From: Nonomuraea helvata
GTDB lineage: Bacteria; Actinomycetota; Actinomycetes; Streptosporangiales; Streptosporangiaceae
Assembly: GCF_039535785.1 (NCBI RefSeq)
Contig: NZ_BAAAXV010000011.1
Location: 248,001 to 312,000, forward strand
Length of the DNA stretch: 64,000 bases
Direction: 5' to 3'
Numbering within the stretch: position 1 is the stretch's first letter; each line of letters begins with the position of its first letter. Positions 8,109 to 16,525 of the stretch are shown in pieces. Below the pieces are notes generated by a model, which saw nothing but the letters and a program-made list of their open reading frames with translations, made no database searches and had not been told where the DNA came from. The translations under genes were made by a program, and so were the position numbers.

Positions 8109-8751
8109 GCAGCGGCTGCTCCGGACCGGGGCAGCCGTCGTCTCGCTGGCGGGGTTGCTGCTGATCGGGCTCGGGATCAGCGGCATCTTCAGCGACGAGC
8201 CCGAGCCGGGTCCGGTCGCGGCCACGAACCCCGTGCCGTCGGTCCCGGGCGTGCCGTCCGGCAAGGTGGCCGCGCCCATGAGGGCCGCCAAGCCCACGGC
8301 CGTCTACATCCCGTCCATCGGCGTGGCCGCCCCGCTGATGGAGCTGGGCCTGGACGCGCAGGGCGCCATCGAGAACCCGCCGTTCGACCCGCCGAACCAG
8401 GCGGGCTGGTACCGCTACGGCCCCGTACCCGGCCAGCGCGGCGCCGCCGTGATCACCGGTCACCTGGACACCAGGAGCGGCCCCGCCGTCTTCGCCAACC
8501 TCAAGAACGTCAAGCGCGGCGACCAGGTCCAGGTGATGCGCGCCGACCGCTCGGTGGCGGTGTTCGTCGTCGACAAGGTCGAGCACGCGCCGAAGCGGAG
8601 CTTCCCGGTCAGGAAGGTCTACGCCAAGCTCACCTATCCGGGGCTGCGGCTGGTGACCTGCGGCGGGACGTTCGACCGGCAGGTGCACAGCTACGTCGAC
8701 AACACGATCGTGTACGCCCACCTCGCGGCGCCGTACTACCCCAAGAGCTGA
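8098..8751 (+). CDS. Class F sortase
   Basis: 217 residues. An N-terminal membrane anchor at about 10-31 is followed by a short linker and a sortase fold. The catalytic His122 is in TGHLDT and the catalytic Cys188 in LVTCGGTFD; Arg194 just after is the likely third residue. This spacing and the absence of an LPxTG-type operon fit the actinobacterial class F sortases, which attach proteins to the cell wall. GTG at 8098 lies within the end of the preceding gene, giving translational coupling to its likely substrate. The stop abuts that of the convergent acyl-CoA dehydrogenase in TGATCA. Confidence 0.88.
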   Translation: MSSEQRLLRTGAAVVSLAGLLLIGLGISGIFSDEPEPGPVAATNPVPSVPGVPSGKVAAPMRAAKPTAVYIPSIGVAAPLMELGLDAQGAIENPPFDPPNQAGWYRYGPVPGQRGAAVITGHLDTRSGPAVFANLKNVKRGDQVQVMRADRSVAVFVVDKVEHAPKRSFPVRKVYAKLTYPGLRLVTCGGTFDRQVHSYVDNTIVYAHLAAPYYPKS

Positions 8752-10821
8752 TCACGGGTCGCGGGGAAGGCCGAGCGCCCGTTCGGCGATGATGTTGAGC
8801 TGGACCTCCGTGGTGCCGCCGCCGATGGTGAACGCCCGGGTGGCGAGGATCGTACGGTTCCAGCGGCGGTTCCTCGGCGCCAGGGACCAGCAGAACTCCG
8901 AGATCGCCTGGGCGTGGCGCATGCCGAGCAGCTTGCGCACGCTGGGGGCGGTCACCGGATCGGCCCCGGCCAGCTGCGAGAGCGTGATGCGCAGGCCGAG
9001 CGCGGAGATGGCCTGGCCCTCGGCCCACAGGCGGCCCGCCTGCTCGCGCTGCGACTGGCGGAGCGGCGGCAGTTCGGCGATGAACTCGGCCATGTCGGTG
9101 TGCTGCGAGCCCGGCCCCCAGGAGTCGCCGAGCGCGACGCGTTCGTGGGAGAGCGTGTCACGGGCCACCCGCCAGCCCTCGTCCACCGCACCGACGACCA
9201 GGTCGTCCGGTACGAAGACGTCGTCGAGGAAGACCTCGTTGAACACCTCGTCTCCGTTGATCTCCTTGAGCGGTCTGACGGTGACTCCCTGGGACGTCAT
9301 GTCCACCAGGAAGTATGTGATGCCGTTATGTTTCGATTTTTCGGGAGAAGTCCGGGCGAGGCAGATGCCCCAATGGGCGTACTGTGCAAGAGACGTCCAG
9401 ATCTTCTGCCCCGTCAGCGACCAGCCGCCCTCCACCCGCGTGGCCTTCGTCGCCAGCCCGGCCAGGTCGGAGCCCGCACCGGGCTCGCTGAACAGCTGGC
9501 ACCACACGATCTCACCGGTGAACGTCTTCGGCAGGAAGCGTTCCTGCTGCTCGGGCGTGCCGTACCGGACGATGGAGGGAACCGCCCAGGCCGCGATGCC
9601 CAGGTTCGGCCGCTTCAGGTCGCGGAACTCCTGGTGAATGATCACCTGCTCCAGCGGCGACGCGGCCCTGCCCCACGGTCTGGGCAGGTACGGCATGATC
9701 CACCCGTCCGCCGCGAACCTCCTCAGCCTGGCCGCCGGCTCCTCGGCCCGCAGCGACCCGGCCTCCGCCCTGATGGCGTCCCTGACGGCGGCGGCCTCCT
9801 CGGGCAGATCCGGCTCCATCGCCCGCCGGGTCCCCGCCACCGCCAGCCTCGCCGTCTCCTCGGCCCACGGCCCCGGGTCCCCGGCCAGCATCCGGTCGGA
9901 CAGGGCCCTGCGGTAGTAGCGGTGCGCGTCGTGCTCAAAGGTGTATCCGATGCCGCCGAGCACCTGGATCGCGTCCGCCGTACCTCGCACCGCCGCCTCG
10001 GGCCCCAGCACCGCGGCCACCGCCGCCGCCAGCCTGACCTCGTCGTACGACGCGGCGCCGTCCATCGCTCCGGCGCCGTCCATCGCTCTGGCGGCGTCCC
10101 ACACGGCGGCGCGGGCCTGCTCGAGCGCCACGAAGGCGGCGGCCACCCGGTGCTTGACCCCCTGGAACTGCCCGATCGGCCGCCCGAACTGCTCGCGTTC
10201 CTTGGCGTACTCGGCCGCCGTCGCCACGGCCCACGCCGCCACGCCGCACGCGTCGGCGCCGAGCAGCACGGCGGCGAGCTCCCGTGCCGGCACCTCGCCC
10301 AGCACCCGGTCGGCGGGGATGTCGCGCGTGGTGACGGAGCAGAGCGCCCGGTCGAGGTCCACGCTGTCGGCGGGCTCGGCGACGACGTCGGCGCGATCGA
10401 GCACCGCCCACCGGGCGCCGTCGACGGGCACGAGAAAGAGGTCGGCGTCCGGCGCCCCCAGGGCGAGGGCACCGTCCGGATCTCCGGCCAGCACGACGGC
10501 GGCGGTCGCGGACCCGCCGGTGAGCCCGGCGATCAGCCCTTTCCTGCCGTCGGCCAGACCGGTCGAGTCTCCCGGCCAGGCGAGGACGGCCGAGGTGAGG
10601 ACGGTCGGCAGGTACGGCCCGTGGACGCGCCGCTCGCCCAGCGCCTCGAGCGCGACGCACAGCTCCAGCAGCCCGTACCCCTGCCCGCCGCACTCCTCAG
10701 GCAGATGCAGCCCCAGAATCCCCTGTCCGGCGAGGGCCGCGTGGCCGGGCGCACGCCGCCCGGCAAGTCCGTGTACGGAGGCGGCCAGCGCCCGGTGCTC
10801 CTCGGTCAGCCCGATACCCAT
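8752..10821 (-). CDS. Two-domain acyl-CoA dehydrogenase (FadE34-like)
   Basis: 689 residues, nearly twice a normal acyl-CoA dehydrogenase (about 390). Residues 1-340 form a first, divergent dehydrogenase-like domain with the late motif QVLGGIGYTFEHD near 285. Residues 350-689 form a second with the FAD/substrate segment EPGAGSDLAGLATKA, the QKIWTSLAQYA strand and the C-terminal IGGGTTEVQLNIIAERALG. This tandem layout is known from actinobacterial FadE enzymes that handle bulky or sterol side-chain CoA esters. Which half is catalytic cannot be settled here; the second keeps more of the usual motifs. It stands alone, so no pathway can be read from neighbours. Confidence 0.88.
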   Translation of the reverse strand: MGIGLTEEHRALAASVHGLAGRRAPGHAALAGQGILGLHLPEECGGQGYGLLELCVALEALGERRVHGPYLPTVLTSAVLAWPGDSTGLADGRKGLIAGLTGGSATAAVVLAGDPDGALALGAPDADLFLVPVDGARWAVLDRADVVAEPADSVDLDRALCSVTTRDIPADRVLGEVPARELAAVLLGADACGVAAWAVATAAEYAKEREQFGRPIGQFQGVKHRVAAAFVALEQARAAVWDAARAMDGAGAMDGAASYDEVRLAAAVAAVLGPEAAVRGTADAIQVLGGIGYTFEHDAHRYYRRALSDRMLAGDPGPWAEETARLAVAGTRRAMEPDLPEEAAAVRDAIRAEAGSLRAEEPAARLRRFAADGWIMPYLPRPWGRAASPLEQVIIHQEFRDLKRPNLGIAAWAVPSIVRYGTPEQQERFLPKTFTGEIVWCQLFSEPGAGSDLAGLATKATRVEGGWSLTGQKIWTSLAQYAHWGICLARTSPEKSKHNGITYFLVDMTSQGVTVRPLKEINGDEVFNEVFLDDVFVPDDLVVGAVDEGWRVARDTLSHERVALGDSWGPGSQHTDMAEFIAELPPLRQSQREQAGRLWAEGQAISALGLRITLSQLAGADPVTAPSVRKLLGMRHAQAISEFCWSLAPRNRRWNRTILATRAFTIGGGTTEVQLNIIAERALGLPRDP

Positions 10822-10874
10822 ACGTCAGAACGTAGAAGATGATTCGTTCATAAACCATTGGCCGCTCGCGGCAC

Positions 10875-10979
10875 GTGGAGCGCAGGGACGCGTTCCGCTG
10901 CGTCGGATGCGGGCTGGACGTGCCGATGGTCGCGCCGGGCACCGCCCACCGCAACCACTGCCCGCACTGCTTGACGAGC
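10875..10979 (+). pseudogene. Truncated RNHCP zinc-domain gene
   Basis: Reading from GTG 10875 gives about 35 residues with the RNHCP-domain signature: a first CVGCG pair, then HRNHCPHCLTS, the motif for which the family is named. The family's normal continuation (HVD and beyond) is missing, because homology stops at the Ser codon at 10977-10979, where the 76-bp repeat begins. The frame then runs to a TAA at 11005-11007. No ribosome site is seen. This is a 3'-truncated remnant. Confidence 0.7.
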
Positions 10980-11052
10980 GTCTTCGGCTCTCTGTGTTTA
11001 CAGGAGTAAAACGGACATCAGCGTGGCCTCGCCGCTTGCCGACCGAGGCCGG
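10977..11052. repeat. 76-bp dispersed repeat, copy A
   Basis: About 92% identical to 28468-28542. Shared blocks include CTCTCTGTGTTTA, GAGTAAAACGGACATCAGCG and a hairpin with arms GGCCTCG and CGAGGCC around a 12-base loop. The left edge coincides with the break of the RNHCP gene and the right edge with the break of a P450 gene. It therefore behaves as a discrete unit or the end of a lost mobile element. Confidence 0.75.
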
Positions 11053-11737
11053 AAGCGCAGCGCGGCCAGCTGCTCCGGGTTCTGCAGCAGTGCGAAGGTG
11101 CCCAGTGCCAGCATGTTCGTGGTGGTGTCGAGTCCGGCCGCGAGCAGGGTCAGGGCGACACCCTTCAGCTCCTCGTCGGTCAGGTCACTGTCGGTCAGAT
11201 CGCTGAGCACGTCGTCGGTGGGGTTGGCGCGTTTGGCGACCACCAGCTCCGCGAGGTAGTTCTGGGTCGCGGTGTAGGCCGCGATCAGGTCATCGTCGCT
11301 GGTCTCCCCGTTCATGAACTTGTCGACGTGCCCCTGGAAGGAGCCCCGCTCGTCGTACGGCACGCCCAGCAGCTCGCAGATCATGACGGCGGGGATGGGC
11401 TTGGCGAACGCGGTCACCAGGTCCGTCGGCGGCCCGGCCTTCTCCATCGCGTCCAGGTGCTCGGCGGTGACCTGCTCGACGCGCTCACTGAGCAGCCGCA
11501 TCCGCCGGACGGTGAACTTGCCCACCAGCGGCTTCCGATAGCGGCTGTGCCGCGGATCGTCCATCAGCAGGAACTCGCCGGGCGCAGCCGGCGGGATCTC
11601 CATGCCGGTGACGTCGATCGTCGGGTGGCGCATGATCTCCTTGCGGGTGCTGAACCGCGGGTCGGCCAGGACCGACCTGACCAGGTCGTATCCGGTGATC
11701 GTTCGGGCGAGTCGAATGGCCGCCTCCGGGTTTCATC
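11053..11737 (-). pseudogene. Cytochrome P450 fragment, truncated at both ends
   Basis: The minus strand reads an unbroken P450 piece from the YDLVRSVLADPRFS strand (normally near residue 50-60), through DDPRHSRYRKPLVGKFT, to the I-helix LLAAGLDTTTN and then LGTFALLQNPEQLAALR. It lacks the N-terminus (a TGA sits just upstream in frame near 11738) and everything after the I-helix: the ExxR motif and the haem-binding Cys loop are absent. Translation would run into the 76-bp repeat and end in unrelated residues. It cannot bind haem as it stands. The first internal start codon is at 11633. Confidence 0.85.
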
Positions 11738-12283
11738 AAGGAGACGCCCCTGTTCACGGCGCTCGACTCGGTCGGCACGGATGCCCCTCCGAGCAAGGCG
11801 GACACCAAGAGGATCCTGGAGCCACTGCCCGAGTCGATGTACGCCCTGGCGGTGGTCGATTTCGCCAAGCCGTTGGGGGAGAGCGAGTTCTCGGCATTCG
11901 TTCAGCGGCACACTGCTGTTCCCCCGGAGGCGGCGATCTATGACGGGCGGATCGGCGGGACCCCGGTTAGCTGGCGCTTGGACACCCCGCTGCCCGACGC
12001 GCCGCAAGGCGACGTCCCGCAACTCGCCCCCGGCGAACTGCCCCGGAACGGGCTGGCCGGGTTCCGCCGCTGGGTGGGAGACCTGCGCGACCATGACGCC
12101 GCCAACCTGGACAAGTTCGGACTCGGTCTCAAGCTGCTGCGCAAGTCGGCCGCTGACGGCATGGCGTACGCCTACGTCACCCAGCACGCCCGCGTCCGCG
12201 ACCTCCGGGCCCTGATCGACGACCCCCAGGTCCGCGCGATCAGGGTGGCCGACGTCGCCTACGATCTCACCGGCATGGGCTGA
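11736..12283 (+). CDS. Hypothetical protein, probably 5'-truncated
   Basis: An open frame with coding-like composition runs from about 11736 (FIKETPLFTALDSVG) to the stop at 12281-12283. The first ATG is at 11837 and would give 148 residues. I do not recognise the family. The sequence is mixed alpha/beta without membrane segments or Cys, with blocks YDGRIGGTPVSWRLDTPLP and YAYVTQHARVRDLRALI. The upstream part runs straight into the broken P450 gene on the other strand with no promoter or ribosome site, so I infer the real start was lost in the same rearrangement. Confidence 0.5.
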
Positions 12284-12303
12284 TCTCGGAAATGCCCTGA
12301 TCC

Positions 12304-13326
12304 TCAGTGGAAGTCGGTGATGCGGAGCACCGCCATCATGTCCTGAGCCCGGGAGCCGCCGGTCGAGAAGGAGGCTTCGGCGCCGACCCAGCCACGGAAG
12401 GCTCCCGAGTCGTCGATGATCTGCATGAGCGGCTTGACGTGGGAGTTGCCGGTGTAGCAGAACTCCTTACGCTCCATCGCCAGGCAGGTGCACCAGTGCC
12501 ACAGCGTGTCGCGGCGGTCGGAGTTGGAGATCTTCGTGAGGTAGTACTGGATGGAGCTGATGTTGGCGCGCGTTCCGCCGCCGTAGTTCGGGCAGCCGCC
12601 CTCCTTCTGGCACGCGCTGTTCGAGGACGGCTGCAGGTAGGTCAGACACGTGGTGGTGGTGGAGCAGGCGCGGAAGGCGGAGAGGCCGAAGGGCTGGTTG
12701 CCGGCGGTGGTGATCTTGCCGCCCGCCCAGCTTGTCAGGTCCTGCCTGAGCGAGCCGGGGAAGGCCTTCACCGAGCTCATCGCGCGCCGGGTGCCGACCG
12801 CGGCGTTGCTGCCGTAGCCGTACCCGTGAGTGGCCAGCGTGCTGGACTTGAGGTCCAGACGGGCCAGCTTGCCGTCGGGGGAAGACCGCACGTACCACTG
12901 CTCCGTCCACGTCTGGGCGATCTTCCACCGGATGGTCAGCACGTTCCCTGACACGGTGTACGTCCCGGTGCGGCTCTCGTCAGGTGCGCCGGTGAAGCCA
13001 CCGGCGGTGAGCACCTCGCACATGCGGGGGCGCGACTGGGCGCCGCCGGCCTTGGTGGTGCAGCCGGAGTCGGGGACGAGGCCGGTGCGCTGCCTGGCCA
13101 CGGGGTGACGCTGCCACCACAGGTAGAGGGCGGCGCTCACCGTGCCGTTCGCGGCGAAGCGGTAGCTGCCCAGCCGTACCCAGTTCTCATTGGAGGCGGC
13201 CTTGAGATGACCCTGCGACACGACGTAGGTGGCCTTGCCGCCCGGCAGCTGCGCGGCGGCGGCTGGTCCGGAAGGCGCGACGATGATCGCGAGAACGAAG
13301 GAGAGGACTGCCACTGCAGCACGCAT
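12304..13326 (-). CDS. Secreted hypothetical protein
   Basis: 340 residues. The ATG at 13326 has GGGAG about 8 bases upstream and begins a clean signal peptide (MRAAVAVLSFVLAIIVAP, cleavage after AAAA near residue 24). The mature part is rich in Trp, Tyr, Gly and Ser, and has about nine Cys, including pairs SGC/MCEV and CTCLAMERKEFCY, so disulfides are likely outside the cell. The N-terminal portion repeats beta-strand-like blocks (ATYVVSQGHLKAASNENWVRLGSYRF, split here by description only as residues 28-53). I do not recognise a family or enzyme motif. It has no close neighbour in an operon. Confidence 0.65.
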   Translation of the reverse strand: MRAAVAVLSFVLAIIVAPSGPAAAAQLPGGKATYVVSQGHLKAASNENWVRLGSYRFAANGTVSAALYLWWQRHPVARQRTGLVPDSGCTTKAGGAQSRPRMCEVLTAGGFTGAPDESRTGTYTVSGNVLTIRWKIAQTWTEQWYVRSSPDGKLARLDLKSSTLATHGYGYGSNAAVGTRRAMSSVKAFPGSLRQDLTSWAGGKITTAGNQPFGLSAFRACSTTTTCLTYLQPSSNSACQKEGGCPNYGGGTRANISSIQYYLTKISNSDRRDTLWHWCTCLAMERKEFCYTGNSHVKPLMQIIDDSGAFRGWVGAEASFSTGGSRAQDMMAVLRITDFH

Positions 13327-13427
13327 AGAGAGACTCCCGAGGCTTACGGGCTTGGCCGATCGTCCACGGGCCACCATATTCGGTCTGCACCGGAAACGTC
13401 ACCGAAACGGCCGCCTGGCCACCATCT

Positions 13428-13883
13428 TCAGTCCTGAGGCGCAGGGGCGGGAGAGCGCTTCGCGGTGTCGGCCGCGCCTCCGTGCCCGGGGGCGCGGGCT
13501 GCCCAGCCATGTTCGAGCAGGTCGAAGGCCGCTCGTGCGGCCTCGCGCGGGTCGGCGTGCCGGCGGGCCAGGTCGACGGCTTCGAGAGTGAACCGGGCCA
13601 GCGCGGCGCAGGTGAGATCGTCCGCCGGGGCTCCGGTCGCCTCGGCGATGGCGTGCGCGAGGGCGGTCTCGTGGCGCAGCCACATGCGGCGGGCGTACTC
13701 GCGCAGGGCGGGGGTCTCCTCGACCAGGCGGGTGACGGCGGCGGCCCGCTCGTCCGCGTCAACCTTGCCCCTCCACTCCAGGATGTGTTCCCGCAGGGCC
13801 GCGGGGATCGACCGGCCGAGGGCGCGGTCGCGCACCGCGGCGACCAGCGCGGCCTCGAGGTCCCTTTCCGGGGACACGGTCAT
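13428..13883 (-). CDS. TetR-type regulator lacking a visible DNA-binding domain
   Basis: About 151 residues from the ATG at 13883. The sequence matches the all-helical ligand-binding half of TetR regulators, with REHILEWRGKVDADERAAAVT, then ETALAHAIAEATG and LARFTLEAVDLARRHADP. The N-terminal helix-turn-helix of about 50 residues is missing; the frame upstream of 13883 has no HTH pattern. It may be a remnant left after loss of the 5' end, or a small regulator that works by heterodimerising. It does not overlap neighbours. Confidence 0.55.
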   Translation of the reverse strand: MTVSPERDLEAALVAAVRDRALGRSIPAALREHILEWRGKVDADERAAAVTRLVEETPALREYARRMWLRHETALAHAIAEATGAPADDLTCAALARFTLEAVDLARRHADPREAARAAFDLLEHGWAARAPGHGGAADTAKRSPAPAPQD

Positions 13884-13949
13884 CGACGTGGAATCTGCGC
13901 GACACCACCTCAACGAGCGAATCCGGAGCGTCCAGACGCCCGGTTGACC

Positions 13950-14360
13950 TCAGGAGTCGAGCACGGCGGCGACGGCTTCGATCTCGACGAGCTGGTCGTT
14001 GTACCCGAGCACGGTGACGCCCATCAAGGTGCTCGGAACGTCATGCTCACCGAACGAGTCCCGGACCACCTTCCAGGCGGTCCCCAGGTCCTCCTGCCGG
14101 GTGGACGCGACGAGAACCCTCGTGCTGATGACATCCTGCAGCGACGCGCCGGCGGCGGCGAGAGCTTCCCGCATGTTCTCGACGGCCTTCGCCGCCTGAC
14201 CCGCATAGTCGCCGATCGCGGCCGTCGACCCGTCCGCGTTCAGCGGACACGCGCCGGCGAGGAAGATGAGCCGCGACTCGGCGGGCGCCGTGGCCGCGTA
14301 GGCGTACTCGGCGACGTCGGAGAGGGAGGCGGAGCGGATCAACGTGATGGCGCGGGGCAC
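13950..14360 (-). CDS. RidA/YjgF family protein
   Basis: 136 residues from a GTG at 14360, the usual length for the Rid family. RidA enzymes hydrolyse reactive 2-aminoacrylate-type imines; other subfamilies act on different imines. Family blocks are visible: AYAATAPAESRLIFLAGACPLN (residues about 19-40), the QAAKAVENMREALAAAGASLQDV helix and the final VEIEAVAAVL. The catalytic Arg of true RidA (near residue 105) aligns poorly here, so another Rid subfamily is likely. It may share a transcript with the HTH-less TetR gene 66 bases downstream. Confidence 0.85.
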   Translation of the reverse strand: MPRAITLIRSASLSDVAEYAYAATAPAESRLIFLAGACPLNADGSTAAIGDYAGQAAKAVENMREALAAAGASLQDVISTRVLVASTRQEDLGTAWKVVRDSFGEHDVPSTLMGVTVLGYNDQLVEIEAVAAVLDS

Positions 14361-14490
14361 GGTCGTTCAGGTCCTTCCGGGGTCTTTCGCAGCATGCCTG
14401 AAGCAACCATCCTGGCAGGGGCGTTCTCGTTCCCGCCTCCCCTTTTCCGCTGACCGGCTGTCAAGCTGCTGCTTCGGGGGGCGCCGTGCG

Positions 14491-14871
14491 CTACGCCCCC
14501 CGTCTCTCCAGCAGACGATCGAGTCTGACCGCCAAGTCGATCATGTCGCACCGCAGCGCCTCGCATCGCCTGAGCATCTTGCTCCGGGCCGAGGCGAACT
14601 GCTCGTCCGTCTGCCGCCGAAGACCGGCCAATTCGTCCCGCAGGGCCGCGAAGTCCTGGTTCAGCCCGATGTGCAGGTCGGCGACGTCGGCCCGCACCTC
14701 GGCGATGGCGACTTCCAGCGTGGTGGCGCCTTCCCCGAGGGTGCTCTCCTGCGCCGGGAAGTGACCGTAGAGCACGTTGGGAGGGGCGGAGGCCGCGTCA
14801 TCGGAACGCATCACTGCTTCGAGGGCTGCCAGACGGTGTCTCAATTCGCGAATCGCCGCCTCTATATCCAT
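14491..14871 (-). CDS. Small coiled-coil hypothetical protein
   Basis: 126 residues from an ATG at 14871, almost entirely helical with heptad patterning (AAIRELRHRLAALEAVM at the start, LRDELAGLRRQTDEQFASARSKML later), so it probably forms a coiled-coil oligomer. There is a short loop with Pro at about 30-40. There are two Cys near residues 100-110 and no membrane segment. I do not recognise a family. A 251-base gap upstream carries nothing else. Confidence 0.5.
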   Translation of the reverse strand: MDIEAAIRELRHRLAALEAVMRSDDAASAPPNVLYGHFPAQESTLGEGATTLEVAIAEVRADVADLHIGLNQDFAALRDELAGLRRQTDEQFASARSKMLRRCEALRCDMIDLAVRLDRLLERRGA

Positions 14872-15110
14872 CTCCCCCCGGCCTTTGCGCTAGTCGGAAG
14901 GGCCCACGTCCTGACGACCGGGTCCCACTGCCAGTGAGTACATGGTGGCAAACCGATTCAAGATCGTGGCGATCGGCGGCTTGGGTGGGGTGTGGTTTCC
15001 CTCCTCCCAGGGTGACAAAAATCGCCGCGCAGGATGAGTTTCTGCACTTCGAGGCGGTGGCCGCCGACGCGAGGACGGTGGTCAGGCCGCGATCTGTCAG
15101 TCGCGGTCGT

Positions 15111-15116
15111 TAGGCT
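15111..15116 (+). promoter_or_regulatory. Candidate -10 box of a leaderless promoter
   Basis: TAGGCT ends six bases before the GTG at 15123 and no ribosome site intervenes, so transcription would start at or next to the start codon. The rest of the 14872-15122 gap shows nothing I can name. Confidence 0.35.
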
Positions 15117-15122
15117 CGCGGC

Positions 15123-15965
15123 GTGATGAAGGAGTTCGATCTCGATCTCGGCGACAGTCGTACGCTGCACGTTTACGACACCGGCCAGCAGGACGCGCCC
15201 CATCCGCTGACCGTCTTCTGGCACCACGGCACGCCGAACATCGGGACGCCGCCCGAGCCGCTCTTCCCCGTCTCAGAACCACTCGGCATCCGATGGGTGT
15301 CCTACGACCGGCCCGGTTACGGCGGCTCCACCCCCTCGACGGGGAGAAACCTGGTGTCGGCGGCCGGCTACGTGTCCCGGGTCGCCGACGCGCTGGGCAT
15401 CGATCGGTTCGCGGTGATGGGCCACTCCGGCGGCGGTTCACATGCCCTGGCCTGCGGCGCCCTGCTCCAGGAGCGCGTGCTGGCCGTCGTCAGCGTGTCC
15501 GGCCTGGCCCCGTACGGTGCTGAGGGCCTTGACTGGTTCGCGGGCATGTACGCCTCCGGCCAGGCATCACTGCGCGCAGCCGTCCAGGGCCGCGCGGCCA
15601 AGGAGCGGCACGAGGCGTCGGCCGGGTACGACCCGGAGATGTTCACCTCAGCCGATCACGCCGCGCTGGGAGGCGAGTGGTCGTGGTTCGGCAGCGTCGT
15701 CGGCCCGGCGCAGGAGGGCGGCCAGGGCGGGGCGATCGACGACGACCTCGCGTACGTGAACCCGTGGGGATGCGACCCCGCGCGGATCACGGCGCCGACG
15801 CTGCTCATGCACGGCGACCAGGACCGCGTCGTGCCCAGCTCGCACGGCACGTGGCTGGCCCGGCACTGCCCTGCAGCTCAGATCAAGATGTTTCCCGACG
15901 GCCACATCTCGGTCCTCCGCTCTGGAGCAGAAGCCCTGGACTGGCTCCACGAGAACGCCCGATAG
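15123..15965 (+). CDS. Alpha/beta hydrolase
   Basis: 280 residues of the alpha/beta hydrolase fold. HHGTPN (residues 34-39) gives the oxyanion region, the nucleophile Ser is in GHSGGG near residue 100, a catalytic Asp probably lies in MHGDQDRVV and the His in DGHISVL near the end. The substrate is unknown; the family covers esterases, epoxide hydrolases and others. Starts GTG 15123 and ATG 15126 are adjacent, and the -10-like TAGGCT favours a leaderless start at 15123. No operon partner is seen. Confidence 0.85.
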   Translation: MMKEFDLDLGDSRTLHVYDTGQQDAPHPLTVFWHHGTPNIGTPPEPLFPVSEPLGIRWVSYDRPGYGGSTPSTGRNLVSAAGYVSRVADALGIDRFAVMGHSGGGSHALACGALLQERVLAVVSVSGLAPYGAEGLDWFAGMYASGQASLRAAVQGRAAKERHEASAGYDPEMFTSADHAALGGEWSWFGSVVGPAQEGGQGGAIDDDLAYVNPWGCDPARITAPTLLMHGDQDRVVPSSHGTWLARHCPAAQIKMFPDGHISVLRSGAEALDWLHENAR

Positions 15966-16272
15966 CAGGCCGGTGGAAACCACTGCCCAGGGTTCGGCCG
16001 ACGTGGCCCATGTCGGCCGCTGGGTCAGCGGTGTCGCCGGTACCACAGCTCTACGATCCCGTTGGTGGAGGCGGTGCTGGAGACCAGGTCGAGCCGCATG
16101 AGCTCGACGCCGCACTTTTGCTGGCCCGGATGCCCGAGCCGATGCGGCCGGGCCGGTCGAACGCGTTACGGATGGCCTCCTCCCAGCTGCCGCACCAGCG
16201 CTTGATGGACATCGATGCGCGGATGGAGACGGCGGCCGCCCGGCCGGTGATCGTGCCGTCCGAAACCCCGCC
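15966..16272. other. Non-coding, degenerate DNA before a recombinase remnant
   Basis: About 300 bases with no supported gene. Short open stretches exist on both strands (for example a minus-strand piece ending STNGIVELWYRRHR near 16031) but none is long or recognisable enough to name. The context of broken recombinase and TetR genes suggests decayed mobile DNA. Confidence 0.4.
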
Positions 16273-16525
16273 CACCAGATCGACGCGCTGAAGGTCACCC
16301 GGCTGGACCGGCTGTCGCGCTCAGTCCTGCACCTGGTCGCCCTCGGGGCGGTCCTGCGCGAACGTGGGGGGCCTGCGCGTGATCGAGCAGGGAATCGACG
16401 TCGGCACGATAGAGGGCCGTGCGATGACCGGCATGCTGCCGGTCCCGGCCGAGCCGCGGCGCGAGCTGATCGTGGCCAACACCATGGACGGCCTGGCCTC
16501 CGCCCGTGCCCGCGGCCGGCCGAAC
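16273..16525 (+). pseudogene. Serine recombinase (resolvase) remnant with frameshift
   Basis: The plus strand encodes a middle piece of a Tn3-type resolvase/invertase: DALKVTRLDRLSRSVLHLV and LGAVLRERG in one frame, then, after a frameshift at the GGGGGG run near 16365-16371, RVIEQGIDVGTIEGRAMTGM and RRELIVANTMDGLASARARGR. The catalytic Ser region at the N-terminus and the DNA-binding C-terminus are missing. Similarity stops near 16525, where the sequence continues as the antisense of a TetR gene. It is a dead fragment of a mobile element. Confidence 0.75.
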
